Of a stretch of 64,000 nucleotides of DNA, positions 25,052 through 34,722 are shown in pieces. Every line of letters starts with the position of its first letter. Positions within the stretch are counted from its first letter, which is position 1. The stretch covers positions 81,760 to 145,759 of the forward strand of contig JAJFHU010000028.1 in NCBI GenBank assembly GCA_021775455.1. Reading direction: 5' to 3'. The DNA comes from Hyphomicrobiales bacterium (lineage in GTDB: Bacteria; Pseudomonadota; Alphaproteobacteria; Rhizobiales; Rhizobiaceae). Below the pieces are notes generated by a model that saw nothing but the letters and a program-made list of their open reading frames with translations, was not told where the DNA came from and searched no databases. The position numbers and the translations under genes were made by a program.

Positions 25052-27463
25052 TTATTTTGACCTTCCTTTTTGGCTCCGCTTCACAGCTGGTGTTACAGAG
25101 TTGTGAACATGTATATCGCGTTGAGGAAAGGGAATTTCAATGCCGACGTTCCTGAATTCCTTGCGAATCCTGAATCTCATATCACCTGCAACATGAACGA
25201 TTTCTGAAACATCCTTTAAGAATACCCTTATCTCGAAAATTAATGCATTATCTCCAAAATCCTTAAAGTGTATATGTGGCGCCGGTTCGGTGGCAATTCG
25301 AGCGTCATCCTGGGCAATTTTAAGCAAAATATCCCTGACTTCCTCTTCATTGGCCGAATATGAAACACCAATCTCCACTATCAGCCGCCCGGTTTTGTCC
25401 TTCAACATCCAGTTGCCAACAGTCGTGTTGATCAGCTCTGCATTTGGAACGACAATTGACTGCCTGTCAAAAGTTTCAAGCTGTGTTGCCCTGACACTGA
25501 TCTTTTTCACAAATCCTTCTGTGTTACCAACGACTACCCAGTCTCCAACACGTATCGGGCGTTCGACCAGAAGAATAATTCCGGAAACAAAATTGTTGAC
25601 GACATTTTGCAATCCGAAACCGATTCCGACTGACAGGGCACCAGCAATTAGTGTCAGGCTGGACAGATCAATTCCAGTATAGCTTAGCGCCAGAAGTGCC
25701 GTAATTATGAACCCGATGTAACCGACCCCGGCTCCGATCGAATTCTTCAGTCCTGAGTCAATTCTTGTTCGGGAAAGAACAGAGGAACCTAACCACCTTT
25801 GAAAGATTCTTGTGAGGAAAACGCCGATAATGAATACCATAATTGCCAAAAATATATTGGCACTGGATATTCGAGTGTCTCCAATTGTGAATTCGCCCAA
25901 GGTGTTGGTGAACCAGCTTTGCACATCATCTTGCTGGAACCCCCACTGCAGCAAGATCATGGGAATGCCGACCAACAATGTGGTCAGGAATATGAAAATT
26001 CCAAGGAGCAGGCCCAATTGATCTATAGTTGCCATTCCGAATTTGAATCTGTGAGTGAGATAAACCCCGAATGCGCTTTCACCCAACGCGCCATGGTGGC
26101 TGACTTCACGGGACGACAAGAAACAAATATACATTGCAACAATTATGCCACCGGTAATTACAATCTGGCTGGTCAAGAAGCGGGCGAAACTGATGTAACC
26201 AGTCATTACTGCTCCAACGACAACAATTATTGCCACCCACATTGGCCAGTAAATCCAGTGCGCCCAGCCATTTGTACTCCCGGATATGTCATCCTCATTA
26301 TCCAGTTTGGTCAACAGGATCAGGGCAAAGAAGACGGCCAGGATCAAAGTAGATATGGAATTGGCAATTATTGAAAACGAGACCGGTGACGACATGGCCT
26401 CACGTATTTCTGCGAATAGATAATCACCAAAATATACAAAAGCTACAGCGCTTACCAATATGTTGAGGCGTAGGGCAGCTTTTTCGGGAATTTCGAACAA
26501 TCGCCAGTATCTTTTTCCAGGTGCAAGGATTGCGCTACTCAGGAACAAGACAAAGGCCATCAAGGCAAGCGATGCCAGCGTCGCGCCAAAAATTTCCTTA
26601 ACGCGAAACGGCAAGAGTGAATATGACAAGAATGTAAAATACAATACACCCAGACTAACAGCCACCGAAAGGCTGGGAATTAGCGTTGTCCATAACGCGG
26701 AAAACACCCGGCTTAAATAGGGCTTGGGATTGTCCAGTAACGCACGCTGGGTAAGTGGGGCGAGAACTGTGCGCCTTGCAAGCAAAATTAGCCCTGCCAA
26801 CACCAGCGAAATCAGCAACGGTGGCAAGGTTCTGCTTGAAACATCCCTTTTTAAAAGTCGGACCCAATTCGAGAATGTAAACTCAATACGCTCAAGTTCC
26901 TTGGAATATTCACCGACAAGATCATCAATTACAGTTCGTGAAATAGGTTGTCTTGTGAATATTCTGTTGGTGAAATTCTCGCTTCTCAACCGCGCGATGT
27001 CGCTCAGCATATTTGAAAGCGTAACTGCCAGAGCCTCCGCTTCTTTAAGAGTGACCAGAGCTTCGGCCTTTTCCTGCTGAAGTTTGACCCGAGCTTCAGA
27101 GATCGCGCTGGCTTCAGGTAGGGCACCGGTTTCTGGTGCGGGTCCCAAGCTGGCTATTTGCCCATCCACTTTTGTCAAATGTGCTGAAACGGCCAATGCC
27201 AAATCAAATATTGATTTGGAAAGTTTTACAAACTCCACTTTGGCAGATGCCAATGCGGCATCCGACGAATCCGGATTTTCCACAACGCCTCGCAATTGCT
27301 CCAGTTCAGCAACTGCAGACTGCAGCACGCTGCGGTTTTCCGTAACGGGGGCAGCTTCTTGTGCAAATGAAGGAATATGGAAGAAAAACAATATCACCAG
27401 GGCGCTGAAAAACTTTCCGAACCGGCGGATCGATGGAGGAAATTCAGTGTGTGTGTGGTTCAT
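25052..27463 (-). CDS. large MscS-family mechanosensitive channel
   Basis: An 803-residue inner-membrane protein of the large MscS class (MscK/YbiO-like size). Signal peptide, then a periplasmic helical domain (~25-200), about ten membrane segments, and the conserved pore-lining helix and beta domain: SLTLIAGALSVGIGFGLQNVVNNFVSGIILLVERPIRVGDWV (~590-640), IVVPNAELINTTVGNW, and the C-terminal IEIPFPQRDIHVH. It opens when membrane tension rises after osmotic downshift. A second, smaller MscS lies at 31551. The ATG at 27463 is preferred to the TTG at 27472. Confidence 0.9.
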   Translation of the reverse strand: MNHTHTEFPPSIRRFGKFFSALVILFFFHIPSFAQEAAPVTENRSVLQSAVAELEQLRGVVENPDSSDAALASAKVEFVKLSKSIFDLALAVSAHLTKVDGQIASLGPAPETGALPEASAISEARVKLQQEKAEALVTLKEAEALAVTLSNMLSDIARLRSENFTNRIFTRQPISRTVIDDLVGEYSKELERIEFTFSNWVRLLKRDVSSRTLPPLLISLVLAGLILLARRTVLAPLTQRALLDNPKPYLSRVFSALWTTLIPSLSVAVSLGVLYFTFLSYSLLPFRVKEIFGATLASLALMAFVLFLSSAILAPGKRYWRLFEIPEKAALRLNILVSAVAFVYFGDYLFAEIREAMSSPVSFSIIANSISTLILAVFFALILLTKLDNEDDISGSTNGWAHWIYWPMWVAIIVVVGAVMTGYISFARFLTSQIVITGGIIVAMYICFLSSREVSHHGALGESAFGVYLTHRFKFGMATIDQLGLLLGIFIFLTTLLVGIPMILLQWGFQQDDVQSWFTNTLGEFTIGDTRISSANIFLAIMVFIIGVFLTRIFQRWLGSSVLSRTRIDSGLKNSIGAGVGYIGFIITALLALSYTGIDLSSLTLIAGALSVGIGFGLQNVVNNFVSGIILLVERPIRVGDWVVVGNTEGFVKKISVRATQLETFDRQSIVVPNAELINTTVGNWMLKDKTGRLIVEIGVSYSANEEEVRDILLKIAQDDARIATEPAPHIHFKDFGDNALIFEIRVFLKDVSEIVHVAGDMRFRIRKEFRNVGIEIPFPQRDIHVHNSVTPAVKRSQKGRSK

Positions 27464-27532
27464 GAAAAACAACCGGTGCTCACTCTTTGCGCATCGAATC
27501 TACTCTCACATTTCAACAAGTAAACAACCTCA

Positions 27533-27736
27533 TCAAAACAGTTTCAGGTTTTTGAATACAGAATTTTCAACCACCAGAATAGCGGTAATCACACCGCAGA
27601 TGGCTAAAAACCAACTGATTTCCCTATCCCTGATTTGCGCTGTCTTCTCAAAAGTGCCTGGTTGAATTTCGAAGTTTTCAGCCTGCCTACCCTTTTGTAC
27701 AGTGTAGCCAAAGGCGTCACTATTTCTGGTTTTCAT
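27533..27736 (-). CDS. possible small membrane protein
   Basis: A 67-residue frame with one hydrophobic segment near the C-terminus (ISWFLAICGVITAILVVEN). No ribosome site and no family recognised. It may be real because the hydrophobic segment is well formed and is preceded by charged residues, but it could be chance. Confidence 0.3.
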   Translation of the reverse strand: MKTRNSDAFGYTVQKGRQAENFEIQPGTFEKTAQIRDREISWFLAICGVITAILVVENSVFKNLKLF

Positions 27737-27922
27737 GCAAGTAGCGGTATCAGACTGCTTTCAAAAATGAAACCAAAATACCGGAGCGTATCTCCAGCAC
27801 CAATCGCATTTTGTGCACCTTCAGTAATTTCTCAGTCAAGTCGGTGCTGAAGAAAATACCCGCAATAGATCCATGTTTTTTCGTTTTTGGTAAAAGCGCG
27901 CCAAAAGTATCAGATAGCGAGG

Positions 27923-27946
27923 GTCCGTTCCGTACCGGGAACGGAC
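27923..27946. terminator. strong hairpin downstream of the peroxiredoxin-like gene
   Basis: GTCCGTTCC (27923-27931) pairs perfectly with GGAACGGAC (27938-27946) across six bases. It lies 29 bases beyond the stop of the minus-strand gene at 27975. There is no U-run on either side, so it may be a transcript-end stabiliser or a repeat rather than a classical terminator. The rest of 27737-27974 shows nothing. Confidence 0.45.
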
Positions 27947-27974
27947 GCCACCACTTTATTGATGCACTCTGAAT

Positions 27975-28499
27975 CTAAGCTGCCAGAGTGCCTCGAATTG
28001 GATAATCGTTTTCAATAATGAACTTCAAGACACCGGCAAGCTCCGCTGCTTTGGCTCGTCCAAACGGGGCAGTTTGAACCGACCAATGATACAGTATGTC
28101 GTCTGGTCTTATGATCGCCATACCAGGTTCGGAGAAAGTATCTGGTTCGGTGTCCTTGATTGCCGATGACATATACAGACCCCAGGCCCTCGCCTTTTCT
28201 TCAGTGAGCCCATAGCCCAGTTTGAGATCGGATAGATGCCAGTCTTGCCTGGTCTGCTCTGCAAGATCCTTGGTGTTCATGCTGACAGCAACAACTTCGA
28301 TGCCCAGTTTGGAAAAATCCTCCAGCCTGGAATGAAAATCACTCAACTGGCCCTTGCAAATCGGGCAGTGAAGTCCGCGAAAAAAGATAACAACGGTAAA
28401 GTTCTTGGGCGGCGTGGCATTCAATTTAAAATCACCCCCGCCGACAAGCGGGAACGAGAGACTTGGTACCTTGATTCCTGGGACAAGCGTTTCATGCAT
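27975..28499 (-). CDS. peroxiredoxin-like (AhpC/TSA) protein
   Basis: A 174-residue thioredoxin-fold protein; the ATG at 28499 has GGAGAA upstream. VVIFFRGLHCPICKGQL (~38-54) carries a CxxC at the peroxidatic position rather than the single Cys of standard peroxiredoxins. EPGMAIIRPDDILYHWSVQ is the usual beta-strand region after it. This marks the 'redoxin/AhpC-TSA' group annotated as peroxiredoxin-like; it may reduce peroxides or act as a thiol oxidoreductase. No resolving partner is nearby. Confidence 0.8.
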   Translation of the reverse strand: MHETLVPGIKVPSLSFPLVGGGDFKLNATPPKNFTVVIFFRGLHCPICKGQLSDFHSRLEDFSKLGIEVVAVSMNTKDLAEQTRQDWHLSDLKLGYGLTEEKARAWGLYMSSAIKDTEPDTFSEPGMAIIRPDDILYHWSVQTAPFGRAKAAELAGVLKFIIENDYPIRGTLAA

Positions 28500-28803
28500 T
28501 TGGATATTCTCCGCATTTGGGAAGTACATTATACATCTGAACAGCACCACATCCGGATTCAACTCACAAATCTGTTACAAGTGAATTCGTCTGGCCATAG
28601 ATACTCTTAGTCTGGATTATGAAGGCACTTAAGTCAAAATTGGTTCTATATGATTTTTCAGTTTTTGCGACAGATCCGTGCCACCCAGGCAGCCAGCGCC
28701 AATTAACTACAAATACAAAAACTAAATACAATTGGCGTCCCGATGGCTTATGTTCGAACCGGGCAATTAGTGTGGAACCGCTCAATATTGTCAAGCGGGA
28801 TTG

Positions 28804-29547
28804 ATGAGTATTTTACGAGTAAGTTATTCGATGTGGCGTGAAGAAGGTCTTTGGGCCTTGCTTTGGCATGTCAGGTTGGTCTTCCTTCGACGCTTGCACA
28901 ACGCAGCCTGGGATCGGCGCTTCAACATGCTTGAACCTGTTTCCACGAGTACCTTGTTGGCCCGGGAGCACCTGCAACCCAGGAATTCAAAAAATCTCTC
29001 CTCGGCCAGGGAGTACACACCCTCTCCGCGTCTGGTGATAAATTGGTTGCTGGATGGTCTCAAGAAGGACTTTTCCAAATTTTCCTTTGTCGATTTTGGT
29101 TCTGGGAGAGGAAGGGTTATTCTTGCAGCGGCGGAAAGACCGTTCAGGCACGTGACGGGCGTTGAATTTTGTCGGCAACTTCACTCCGAGGCAAAACTCA
29201 ACATTGCGGGGTATCCGAACAACAGGCTTCGGTGCAAGGAAATCAAATCTGTTTGTATTGATGCCGGAGAATTTGAAATTCCAAAGGGCGATTGTATCTT
29301 GTACTTCTACAATCCCTTCGACGCTTCCCTCATGGACAAGGTTATAACCAACGCACTGGATACGGCACAGCAGCGCGGGAGCAGGTTGATTGTAGTCTAT
29401 TACAACCCCGTTCATCGCAACGTTGTTGCCAGACAAACGAGACTGCAACCCATTGCCCTTCCGATCTTGACTAGAATCAAACTGAATTTATTTAGCCCCT
29501 ATCCGGCTTGTTTGTATAAATTTTCAAGCATTGAGGAGTCCAGATAA
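28804..29547 (+). CDS. class I SAM-dependent methyltransferase-like protein
   Basis: A 247-residue protein. FSFVDFGSGRGRVILAAAERPFRHVTGVEF (~95-125) is the SAM-binding motif I plus the acidic residue of motif II; ILYFYNPFDASLMDKVI holds a motif-IV-like NPF. The first 60 residues are basic and may bind membrane or nucleic acid. Its stop overlaps the following start (TAATG), so it is coupled to a CelD/FemAB-type acyltransferase-like gene. Substrate unknown; pairs of this sort suggest modification of a lipid, glycan or secondary metabolite, but that is only inference. Confidence 0.7.
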   Translation: MSILRVSYSMWREEGLWALLWHVRLVFLRRLHNAAWDRRFNMLEPVSTSTLLAREHLQPRNSKNLSSAREYTPSPRLVINWLLDGLKKDFSKFSFVDFGSGRGRVILAAAERPFRHVTGVEFCRQLHSEAKLNIAGYPNNRLRCKEIKSVCIDAGEFEIPKGDCILYFYNPFDASLMDKVITNALDTAQQRGSRLIVVYYNPVHRNVVARQTRLQPIALPILTRIKLNLFSPYPACLYKFSSIEESR

Positions 29548-30572
29548 TGGGCATGATGTTTGATACCAGCAACAGCAGGTTACAAATTTGTGCAAGCCGT
29601 CACAGCATCAAGGCACTGCAATCAAACCCGCACCCGGCAATCAACCAAAGTTACTTTACGCAGCTTGCCTATCTTCAATCGCAGCGATCCGACAAACTGG
29701 TAATCGTCATGATCAGATCAGTCACGGGCGCCGAACGCTACCTGGTTTTTGCGGATCACGGAAAGTATCTGGACTGCTGTAACCGGCTTTCAAAACTGTC
29801 CGGCACTGAAATCAACCAGATATGCGAGCATCTGTTTGAATACACTCAAGCTCACTTTATCAAGTTTGAAGATGTTGATTTTCTCGCAGACGAGAAGTGC
29901 CACTTTCCAGCAAAATTGGTATCGTTTCAGGAAAACTGGCATTGTCAAATCACGAACAATTCGGCACCCCTGTCCAACAGGCAAGCCAGCAACCTGCGAC
30001 GGAAATTCAGAAAACTGAAAGAATTCGAGTCAGGTCAAACAGTAAACTATGAATTTCGACGCTGTACGCCAAAGGATATTGATGCCGTGATATCCATGAA
30101 CAAAGAAACGCTTTCCCATCATGGGCGAACCCACCATTTCAGCGAAGAAAAGCAGAAGCTGTTCAAGGCAGTTTGCGCTGACTTCGGGTATATTGCCGGA
30201 TTATTTATTGGCCGCAAGTTGATTGCCGGCAGCATCATAAACATTGTTGGAATTCGGGCCTACTTCAACGTCGTCGGCTATGATCTGGAGTATGCGAAAT
30301 TTTCTCCGGGCCTTCAGGTGCACACCCGCGCCTTGACAGACTGCAAGGAGATCGGATGCACACAAGCAAATTTGCTGTGGGGTAACAGTCGTTGGAAATC
30401 AGACATCGGTGGGACGCGTATGCCTCTGACTACTTTGATAGTCAATCGCAGCAAACGAACTTATCTAAAGTGGCAATTCTGGTCGATTTACCTGCCATTG
30501 TTTAGCATTCAAATCAGACGATCTGTGAAGAATTGTCTGAACAAGATCAGGCAGATTGACTTTGATCATTAG
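29547..30572 (+). CDS. GNAT/FemAB-like (CelD-type, Acetyltransf_6) protein
   Basis: A 341-residue protein coupled to the preceding methyltransferase gene. The region ~145-300 fits the CelD/BcsL-like acyltransferase domain: NLRRKFRKLKEFESG, FRRCTPKDIDAVISMNKETL, GYIAGLFIGRKLIAGSIINIV and YDLEYAKFSPGLQVHTRALTDCKEIG, i.e. the pattern F.VG.D.....SPG..L....i. Related proteins act in exopolysaccharide or cellulose formation. Specific substrate cannot be told. Its end overlaps the convergent membrane gene by 26 bases. Confidence 0.7.
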   Translation: MGMMFDTSNSRLQICASRHSIKALQSNPHPAINQSYFTQLAYLQSQRSDKLVIVMIRSVTGAERYLVFADHGKYLDCCNRLSKLSGTEINQICEHLFEYTQAHFIKFEDVDFLADEKCHFPAKLVSFQENWHCQITNNSAPLSNRQASNLRRKFRKLKEFESGQTVNYEFRRCTPKDIDAVISMNKETLSHHGRTHHFSEEKQKLFKAVCADFGYIAGLFIGRKLIAGSIINIVGIRAYFNVVGYDLEYAKFSPGLQVHTRALTDCKEIGCTQANLLWGNSRWKSDIGGTRMPLTTLIVNRSKRTYLKWQFWSIYLPLFSIQIRRSVKNCLNKIRQIDFDH

Positions 30573-31281
30573 GGTGCATAGCAGAAATCTTGTAGTAAAT
30601 GACAAGTGCCAAGACTACTACAACTGACGATATAACAAGTTCTCCACCATCATCTACCAAGCCGATAATATGGGTCCAGAAACGGGATACTTCCTTAAGC
30701 AATCCTTCAATCAGATTGACAACTACGGCAAAAAATCCAATCGCAAGTAATCCAATTGACATAAGTGCAACATCAGCGCGAATTTCCTTTTGCGCTCTTA
30801 AAACCGCTGCCGCCAAAAAAGACAAAATGAAAATGGACGCAAAAGCAAAATAGATTGTTTCACCGATCGCGAAATTTGTTCCTGACCAGGCGCCAATGGA
30901 TTTTCCCAAGTCTTCATGAATAGTGAACATGTCGTCAATGGTTGTGTAGGCGTAAGGGAAAAACAACAAAGCGAATGAAATCATGCTGCTTCGCCAGTAA
31001 CACATCGCGAGCAACAAGGACGGAACAATGAGTTTCAAGTACCCATAAATTGCCCAGGTATTGTATTCCACATCAAGACGAAAACCCCACAACAGCCAAT
31101 TTGGCAAACTGGGATCAATTTCTTTGAGCAGTGTTGTGACCAAGTCAGTGGAAACTGCAATTCCATCAATCACCAGAAGAACAAGAAGTAGCCGAAACAA
31201 ATTCCTGGAGCGTATCACCTCCAAATATTGCGCGGCGATATCCATCGCATTGTAGTAGATATTCTTTATTTTCCCAGCCAT
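30547..31281 (-). CDS. polytopic membrane protein, unknown function
   Basis: A 244-residue protein (start at ATG 31281 chosen; ATG 31332 possible) with about six hydrophobic segments, e.g. NLFRLLLVLLVIDGIAVSTDL, LIVPSLLLAMCYW, MISFALLFFPYAY, TIYFAFASIFILSFLAAAVL, LMSIGLLAIGFFAVVVNLIEG and VISSVVVVLALVIYY. No catalytic or transporter signature that I recognise. Convergent overlap with the acyltransferase-like gene. Confidence 0.65.
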   Translation of the reverse strand: MAGKIKNIYYNAMDIAAQYLEVIRSRNLFRLLLVLLVIDGIAVSTDLVTTLLKEIDPSLPNWLLWGFRLDVEYNTWAIYGYLKLIVPSLLLAMCYWRSSMISFALLFFPYAYTTIDDMFTIHEDLGKSIGAWSGTNFAIGETIYFAFASIFILSFLAAAVLRAQKEIRADVALMSIGLLAIGFFAVVVNLIEGLLKEVSRFWTHIIGLVDDGGELVISSVVVVLALVIYYKISAMHPNDQSQSA

Positions 31282-31550
31282 CGCACAATCGTATAGGCAC
31301 AATTGCCCTTTGCAATCTAATTTCAAAATCATCGTTAACTCACGTACGAGCAAAATATCAAATTTCGCATTGATTCTGAACCAATTATCATTCAGCAATT
31401 ATCCACTTTTAATTTTTTCCCCGGCAAGTAACATCAATAAAAGTGATGGAAATCCTTTGGTTTGCTCTATACGCTGTTAATAATGTTTGCGATGTTAAAC
31501 ATCGAATTCATACCGGTATTTTTGCCTATTGATCCGCATGGAGGGAGATC

Positions 31551-32891
31551 TTGGAGCCTGATGCTAACCAGTTGAATCAGGGGTTTTTTGACCTCAACGC
31601 AGTCCTCTCGAGCATTGGCATTGGTTCGTTTGACATATTTGGTTTCTGGACACTTCTGCAACTTGCAATCATTCTCGTTTCAGCGCTGATCGGCCGCTTG
31701 ATTGTCAGTCGCCTGCGTGAACCAATCAACGAACGCCTCGGTAGAATTGAAAATCAGCGCGCATTGTTGCGAACATTGATTATTCTCCATCGCCGCCTGT
31801 TCTGGCTGATTTTTGCGACCGGTACCTGGATTGGATATTTCGTTCTGCGGTCGATAACCTGGCCAAGTCACAGCTTCCTTGTTGGGACCGTCGCTGGACT
31901 TGCGACCGCATGGTTTTTGATTTCCTTCATGTCGAAAATCATTCGTAACCGGTTTTTTTCAAGATTGGTCGCCATTGTTGCATGGACAGTAACGGCATTT
32001 TACATCCTGGGATGGTTGCCCAAGATCCAGGCCACTCTCGACAGTGCGGCTTTTACAATCGGGTCCAGTCGCATATCCGCCCTGGCCGTGTTGAAGACCG
32101 GATTATTGTTAATTGCGCTGATTTGGGCCGCTCTTCTTGCAGCGCAGTTCCTTGGCAACTTGATTGGAAAGAATGAAGACATTTCACCAACGGTAAAAGT
32201 GCTGTTGCAGAAAATGTTGAAGTTCGTTCTGCTCGTTGTTGCAGTGATAATTTCACTTAATGCGGTCGGTATCGACTTTACGGCCCTTGCTGTGTTTTCC
32301 GGTGCAGTGGGTATCGGTGTCGGACTTGGATTGCAGAACATCGTTTCAAATTTCATTTCAGGTATCATCCTGTTGCTCGACAAGTCGATGAAACCGGGCG
32401 ATGTTATCGAAATTGATACCGTGTCTGGTTCAACTTATGGCTGGGTTCAGCACCTCGGCGCACGATACACGGCGGTCCGCACCCGCGATGGAACCGAAAC
32501 GCTGATCCCGAATGAAACGTTCATCAATACGCCGGTTACAAACTGGACCCATTCCAACAAGGTTGTGCGCAAGAAGCTCCCCATCGGTGTTTCCTATGAC
32601 ACAGATGTTGAAAAGGCGATTGAACTGGCGATTGATGCTGCAGACGCAGTACCAAGATCGTTGAAGGTTCCCAAACCCGTTTGCCTCGTAAAAGGTTTTG
32701 GCGATTCTTCCGTCGACCTGGAACTACGATTCTGGATCAATGACCCCGAAGGAGGAGTGGCGAATGTATCCAGCCAAATCTACCTTGAAATCTGGAAACG
32801 GTACAAAGAAGCAAAGATTGAAATTCCATTCCCGCAGCGAGATTTGAACATTCGTTCCAGTATCCCAATCGAAGTCAAGACGAAGCGATAG
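31551..32891 (+). CDS. MscS-family mechanosensitive channel
   Basis: A 446-residue membrane protein. TTG start at 31551 is supported by GGAGGGAG immediately upstream. Several N-terminal membrane segments precede the MscS core (~245-430): FTALAVFSGAVGIGVGLGLQNIVSNFISGIILLLDKSMKPGDVI is the pore helix/beta entry; LIPNETFINTPVTNW and IEIPFPQRDLNI are the beta and alpha/beta domain signatures. A second copy of the family in the window; likely differs in tension threshold. 38 bases before the SLC13-type transporter on the same strand. Confidence 0.9.
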   Translation: MEPDANQLNQGFFDLNAVLSSIGIGSFDIFGFWTLLQLAIILVSALIGRLIVSRLREPINERLGRIENQRALLRTLIILHRRLFWLIFATGTWIGYFVLRSITWPSHSFLVGTVAGLATAWFLISFMSKIIRNRFFSRLVAIVAWTVTAFYILGWLPKIQATLDSAAFTIGSSRISALAVLKTGLLLIALIWAALLAAQFLGNLIGKNEDISPTVKVLLQKMLKFVLLVVAVIISLNAVGIDFTALAVFSGAVGIGVGLGLQNIVSNFISGIILLLDKSMKPGDVIEIDTVSGSTYGWVQHLGARYTAVRTRDGTETLIPNETFINTPVTNWTHSNKVVRKKLPIGVSYDTDVEKAIELAIDAADAVPRSLKVPKPVCLVKGFGDSSVDLELRFWINDPEGGVANVSSQIYLEIWKRYKEAKIEIPFPQRDLNIRSSIPIEVKTKR

Positions 32892-32928
32892 CTACAATAA
32901 GTCAATTATTTTGCTGTAAGGTAATTGT

Positions 32929-34701
32929 ATGAATCACGAACTACTCATCGTATTCAGTATTATCGGCTGCACACTCGGGCTCTTTGTGTGGGGTCGGATA
33001 CGTTACGACATGGTAGCCATGATGGCACTATTGGCCGGCGTATTTTCCGGAGTTGTACCTTCCTCTGATGCTTTCATGGGATTTGGGCACCCGGCAGTTG
33101 TAACGGTTGCCGCAGTACTCATCATCAGCAAGGCACTGCAAAACTCTGGCGTTGTATCATGGTTGGCTTCCCTGCTTGCTTCGACGAGATCATCTGTAAC
33201 GCTTCAAGTTTCCGCCGGATCGGGGCTTGTTGCTCTTCTTTCGTGTGTAATGAATAATGTGGGTGCGTTGGCATTGATGCTGCCGGTAACCCTGCAAAAT
33301 GCGGCCAGAGCTGCAAAGTCGCCATCCATTTTTCTAATGCCGCTTTCATTTGCGTCCCTGCTTGGTGGTTTGGTTACGCTTATTGGCACACCAACAAACA
33401 TCGTCATCTCCACATTTCGCCAAGAGTTTACCGGCAGACCATACCAAATGTTTGATTTTTCTTACGTGGGTGCAGCTGTGGCTCTCGCAGGCCTTGTGTA
33501 TCTGTCCTTTGTTGGCTGGCGGCTTTTACCCAAGAGGCGCCCGGCAGAATCCGATGATGCCGCATTTCATGTTGAAGAATATGTTTCGGAAGTTCTGGTT
33601 CCAAACGGTTCATCAATTGTTGGGCGAACTGTACGGGCGCTTGAGAAAAATTGTGAGAACGAACTTACCGTAATGGCGATCATCAGAAACAAAAAACGGC
33701 GCCTTGCACCACATGGCCTTGAAAAAATAAGGGTGGACGACACCCTAATTCTTGAAGGTGATCCGGAAATTTTAAACCCTTTCATTACCTCCAGGCATCT
33801 TCAGCGATTGGAACATTTGGTCGAAAGATCCGATGTTGATTCGGACGATGTCCATGTTACCGAAGCTGTTGTATTGCCGGACTCACTCATAAAGGGACAA
33901 TCAATGCGCGGTGTGCGCATGCATGACCAGTATGGAATAAACCTGCTGGCGATTTCCCGGCGCGGTCGCAAACCGATAACCCGTCTGGCCAAAATCAAGT
34001 TTCAGGTTGGTGATGTGTTGCTGGTGCAAGGAGATGTGAATTCACTTGAGCAAGGTTTTGCCCGAATGGGCTTACTCGAAGTTGCCGAGCGTGGGGTCAG
34101 GACACCTCAAAAGCACAACTTCATGCTGCCTATAGGCATTTTTGCGATTGCGATTGTATGCGCCGCACTTGGCGTAGTGACTGTACCTGTAGCCTTCGTT
34201 TCGGCTGTAGTTGCCTTGATTGCATTTCGGGTTGTCAGCGCGCGCGAAGTGTATAGCAGCGTGGAATGGCCGGTAATAATTCTTCTTGGCGCACTCATTC
34301 CGGTCGGGAATTCACTTCAGGCTACAGGCGGAACCGAACTGATTGCCACCAGCTTTGTTGACGTGTTTGGCGATATGCCAGTCATGGTTATAATCGCCAG
34401 CCTGATGATTGTTTCAATGTGGTTGTCAGACATTATCCCCAATACACCGGTTGCTGTTCTCATGGCACCTATCGGATTTACGATTTCGCAAAAACTCGGC
34501 TTGTCGGCTGACCCGTTTTTGATGGCGGTTGCCATTGGTTGCGCCACACCGTTCCTCACGCCGATCGGGCACCAATCCAACACACTTGTCATGGGGCCTG
34601 GCGGATACAGGTTTCTGGATTACGCACGTATGGGGTTCGCGCTTGAGCTGCTGGTTGTGTTGGTTGCAGTTCCGATGATCATGTTGGTTTGGCTGAATTG
34701 A
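32929..34701 (+). CDS. SLC13/DASS-type anion transporter with TrkA-C domains
   Basis: A 590-residue inner-membrane carrier. Two clusters of membrane helices flank a soluble part (~205-385) with two TrkA-C-like RCK domains (VEEYVSEVLVPNGSSIVGRTV, VTEAVVLPDSLIKGQSMRGVR). NNVGALALMLPVT and GGLVTLIGTPTNIVIS are the first SNT-type motif of DASS/ArsB-like carriers, and IIPNTPVAVLMAPIGF and TPIGHQSNTLVMGPGGY the second. This layout is usual for bacterial 'SLC13 family permease' that move sulfate or dicarboxylates; substrate unspecified. Confidence 0.85.
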   Translation: MNHELLIVFSIIGCTLGLFVWGRIRYDMVAMMALLAGVFSGVVPSSDAFMGFGHPAVVTVAAVLIISKALQNSGVVSWLASLLASTRSSVTLQVSAGSGLVALLSCVMNNVGALALMLPVTLQNAARAAKSPSIFLMPLSFASLLGGLVTLIGTPTNIVISTFRQEFTGRPYQMFDFSYVGAAVALAGLVYLSFVGWRLLPKRRPAESDDAAFHVEEYVSEVLVPNGSSIVGRTVRALEKNCENELTVMAIIRNKKRRLAPHGLEKIRVDDTLILEGDPEILNPFITSRHLQRLEHLVERSDVDSDDVHVTEAVVLPDSLIKGQSMRGVRMHDQYGINLLAISRRGRKPITRLAKIKFQVGDVLLVQGDVNSLEQGFARMGLLEVAERGVRTPQKHNFMLPIGIFAIAIVCAALGVVTVPVAFVSAVVALIAFRVVSAREVYSSVEWPVIILLGALIPVGNSLQATGGTELIATSFVDVFGDMPVMVIIASLMIVSMWLSDIIPNTPVAVLMAPIGFTISQKLGLSADPFLMAVAIGCATPFLTPIGHQSNTLVMGPGGYRFLDYARMGFALELLVVLVAVPMIMLVWLN

Positions 34702-34722
34702 ACTGTTTAGCCGCGAACCGGC

